A stretch of 64,000 bases of DNA from Sinorhizobium fredii USDA 257 (GTDB lineage Bacteria > Pseudomonadota > Alphaproteobacteria > Rhizobiales > Rhizobiaceae): contig NC_018000.1 in NCBI RefSeq assembly GCF_000265205.3, forward strand, positions 1,984,001 to 2,048,000, in the 5' to 3' direction. The position numbers and the translations under genes were made by a program. The first letter of the stretch is position 1. Every line of letters begins with the position of its first letter. Positions 63,008 to 64,000 of the stretch are shown piece by piece. The notes beneath the pieces were generated by a model. It had not been told where the DNA came from, made no database searches, and saw nothing but the letters and a program-made list of their open reading frames with translations.

Positions 63008-64000
63008 TGCGCTTCTCCGGCAGCGGCGGATCGACATCGTCCGGGATAGGGTTGATGAAGGGCGTGCCATCGAGCCGAGCGGCGTGGTCGGTCTTCGCGG
63101 CGGCGATGAGCTCCGGTTTGAGAATTAGATCCAGCGCGGTGCTGGCCATCACCTTTGCCGCATGTTCCATGCCCTTGTGGGCGGCCGGCAGCTTGCCCTG
63201 AGCCACCAGCTGCCAGGAGTGCCCTGGGGTTCCGATCGCGTAGGTGGCGCCGCGCATCTGGACGGTGGGCACGACCCAGCTCACCGTGCCGACATCGGTC
63301 GAGCCGACAAGCGTGCCATTGCCGCTCTCGGGCGGGAAGATCGTGTCGCAGAGCGCCACACCCTTGCGCAGCTTGAGTCCGAATCGTTCGAAGGAGGCGG
63401 CGATGTCGTCGGCGCTGAACGTCTCCTGGAATTTCGCCGCGGTTTCCCGATCGGCGTCGTCGAAGACGGGCGGGCCTAGCCGCTCGATCTGCGAGTGCAT
63501 CAGTGCTTCGAGCGGCGCGTTGCCGATGAGATTGGCGTCGCCACTGACGATCTGGCTGCGCACGGTCGTTCCCGTCATCAGCGCCGCACCCTCGGCCACA
63601 TTCTTGACACGCGCCAGGAGGTCCGCCAGTTCCGGCAGGCTGCGCGCCCTGATGAGATAACGCACTGTCGCGCGCGCCTGCACCACGTTCGGCGCATGGC
63701 CGCCCGTGTCAGTGACGGCATAGTGGATCCGCGCCGTCGAAGGAATGTGCTCGCGCAGGTAGTTTATGCCGACACTCATCAGCTCCACCGCATCGAGCGC
63801 GCTGCGGCCGAGATGCGGTGATGCGGAGGCATGCGAAGCCCGGCCGCTGAAGTGGAAGTTGATCTCGTTGCAGGCGAGCGAGATCGGATTGTTGACCCCC
63901 GCAAAGGGAGCCGGATGCCAGGAAATGGCAATATCCACATCGTCAAAGACACCGGCGCGTACCATGAAGCCCTTGGACGAACCGCCCTCTTCCGCCGGAC
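63000..64000 (-). CDS. M20-family amidohydrolase (AbgB-like), N-terminus outside the window
   Basis: At least 333 residues visible; the gene continues beyond 64000. The sequence resembles AbgB, a subunit of p-aminobenzoyl-glutamate hydrolase, and related M20 amidohydrolases. PAEEGGSSKGF (metal-binding Glu pair) lies at the window edge, followed by VDIAISWHPAP, FHFSGRASHASASPHLGRSALDAVELM (dimerisation domain) and GTPGHSWQLVAQGK near the end. M20 enzymes release amino acids from N-acyl or aryl conjugates. It is coupled to the M28-like gene and the amino-acid ABC transporter, so the operon probably imports and hydrolyses an amino-acid conjugate. Confidence 0.88.
   Translation of the reverse strand, partial: PAEEGGSSKGFMVRAGVFDDVDIAISWHPAPFAGVNNPISLACNEINFHFSGRASHASASPHLGRSALDAVELMSVGINYLREHIPSTARIHYAVTDTGGHAPNVVQARATVRYLIRARSLPELADLLARVKNVAEGAALMTGTTVRSQIVSGDANLIGNAPLEALMHSQIERLGPPVFDDADRETAAKFQETFSADDIAASFERFGLKLRKGVALCDTIFPPESGNGTLVGSTDVGTVSWVVPTVQMRGATYAIGTPGHSWQLVAQGKLPAAHKGMEHAAKVMASTALDLILKPELIAAAKTDHAARLDGTPFINPIPDDVDPPLPEKRNG

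Noticed and set aside
1..64000. CRISPR arrays, tRNA and rRNA genes, replication or transfer origins
   Set aside because: No regularly spaced direct repeats, clover-leaf candidates, rRNA-like sequence, repABC or relaxase genes were seen on reading. A short tRNA could be missed without a covariance search.

Overview
The window reads as accessory-replicon DNA from an alphaproteobacterium of the Rhizobiaceae, most likely Sinorhizobium/Ensifer or a close relative. The reasons are high GC, dense ABC sugar and opine-type uptake operons, SorC/EryD-like and MocR regulators, an IS256-family element and a rhizobial-type pdhA. No rRNA, tRNA, CRISPR array, replication gene or conjugation gene was found. 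The genus call is inference from gene content.

Layout. (1) 1-12.9 kb: a minus-strand catabolic operon. In transcription order it holds a MalE-type binding protein, two permeases, a zinc alcohol dehydrogenase, a class I aldolase, an FGGY kinase, a MalK-type ATPase and a fused dihydroxyacetone-type kinase. After a decayed short-chain dehydrogenase come a sugar-phosphate isomerase/epimerase and the start of another binding protein. A divergent GntR/UTRA regulator (12.1-12.9 kb) probably controls it. (2) 13.0-19.2 kb: an almost gapless minus-strand operon of a SAF-domain NAD(P) oxidoreductase followed by a complete 2-oxoacid dehydrogenase complex (E1 alpha, E1 beta, E2, E3). (3) 19.8-27.9 kb: a SorC regulator divergent from a MalEFGK-type ABC transporter, a PfkB kinase and two unrecognised genes. 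(4) 28.2-36.8 kb: a GlpD-like dehydrogenase and a zinc dehydrogenase, divergent from an Rbs-type ABC transporter, a second SorC regulator and a second PfkB kinase. Regions 3 and 4 are paralogous in regulator and kinase and share a promoter element, but they use unrelated transporter families.

(5) 37.1-38.9 kb: a LuxR-type N-terminal domain cut off by an IS256-family insertion. (6) 39.3-42.7 kb: a MocR regulator divergent from a cupin / AhpD-like / NAD-epimerase operon, with a perfect inverted repeat between them. (7) 42.9-45.7 kb: an orphan pyruvate dehydrogenase E1 alpha gene with a 3' frameshift, a YeeE/YedE membrane protein and a hypothetical protein. (8) 45.9-51.7 kb: a redox-stress block with a TetR regulator, a DUF1127 micro-protein, thioredoxin reductase, a LysR regulator, MsrB, MsrA and an alpha/beta-hydrolase-OsmC fusion. 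(9) 52-57 kb: a DMT exporter and LysR regulator, then a decaying stretch with a frameshifted alpha/beta hydrolase, a DUF2798 protein, an aminotransferase remnant and a broken D-amino-acid-dehydrogenase-like gene. (10) 57.1-64 kb: a polar-amino-acid/opine-type ABC transporter with two binding proteins, an M28-like protein and an AbgB-like M20 amidohydrolase that runs off the end.

Working picture: the left 37 kb is a catabolic island for several polyols or uncommon sugars. Each module has its own uptake system, dehydrogenase, kinase and sugar-responsive regulator. The right end looks like uptake and hydrolysis of amino-acid conjugates. Substrates cannot be read from sequence alone. The best candidates for undescribed biology are the SAF oxidoreductase with its private 2-oxoacid dehydrogenase, the twin SorC/PfkB modules with their common promoter element, and the two unknown genes at the end of the first SorC operon.
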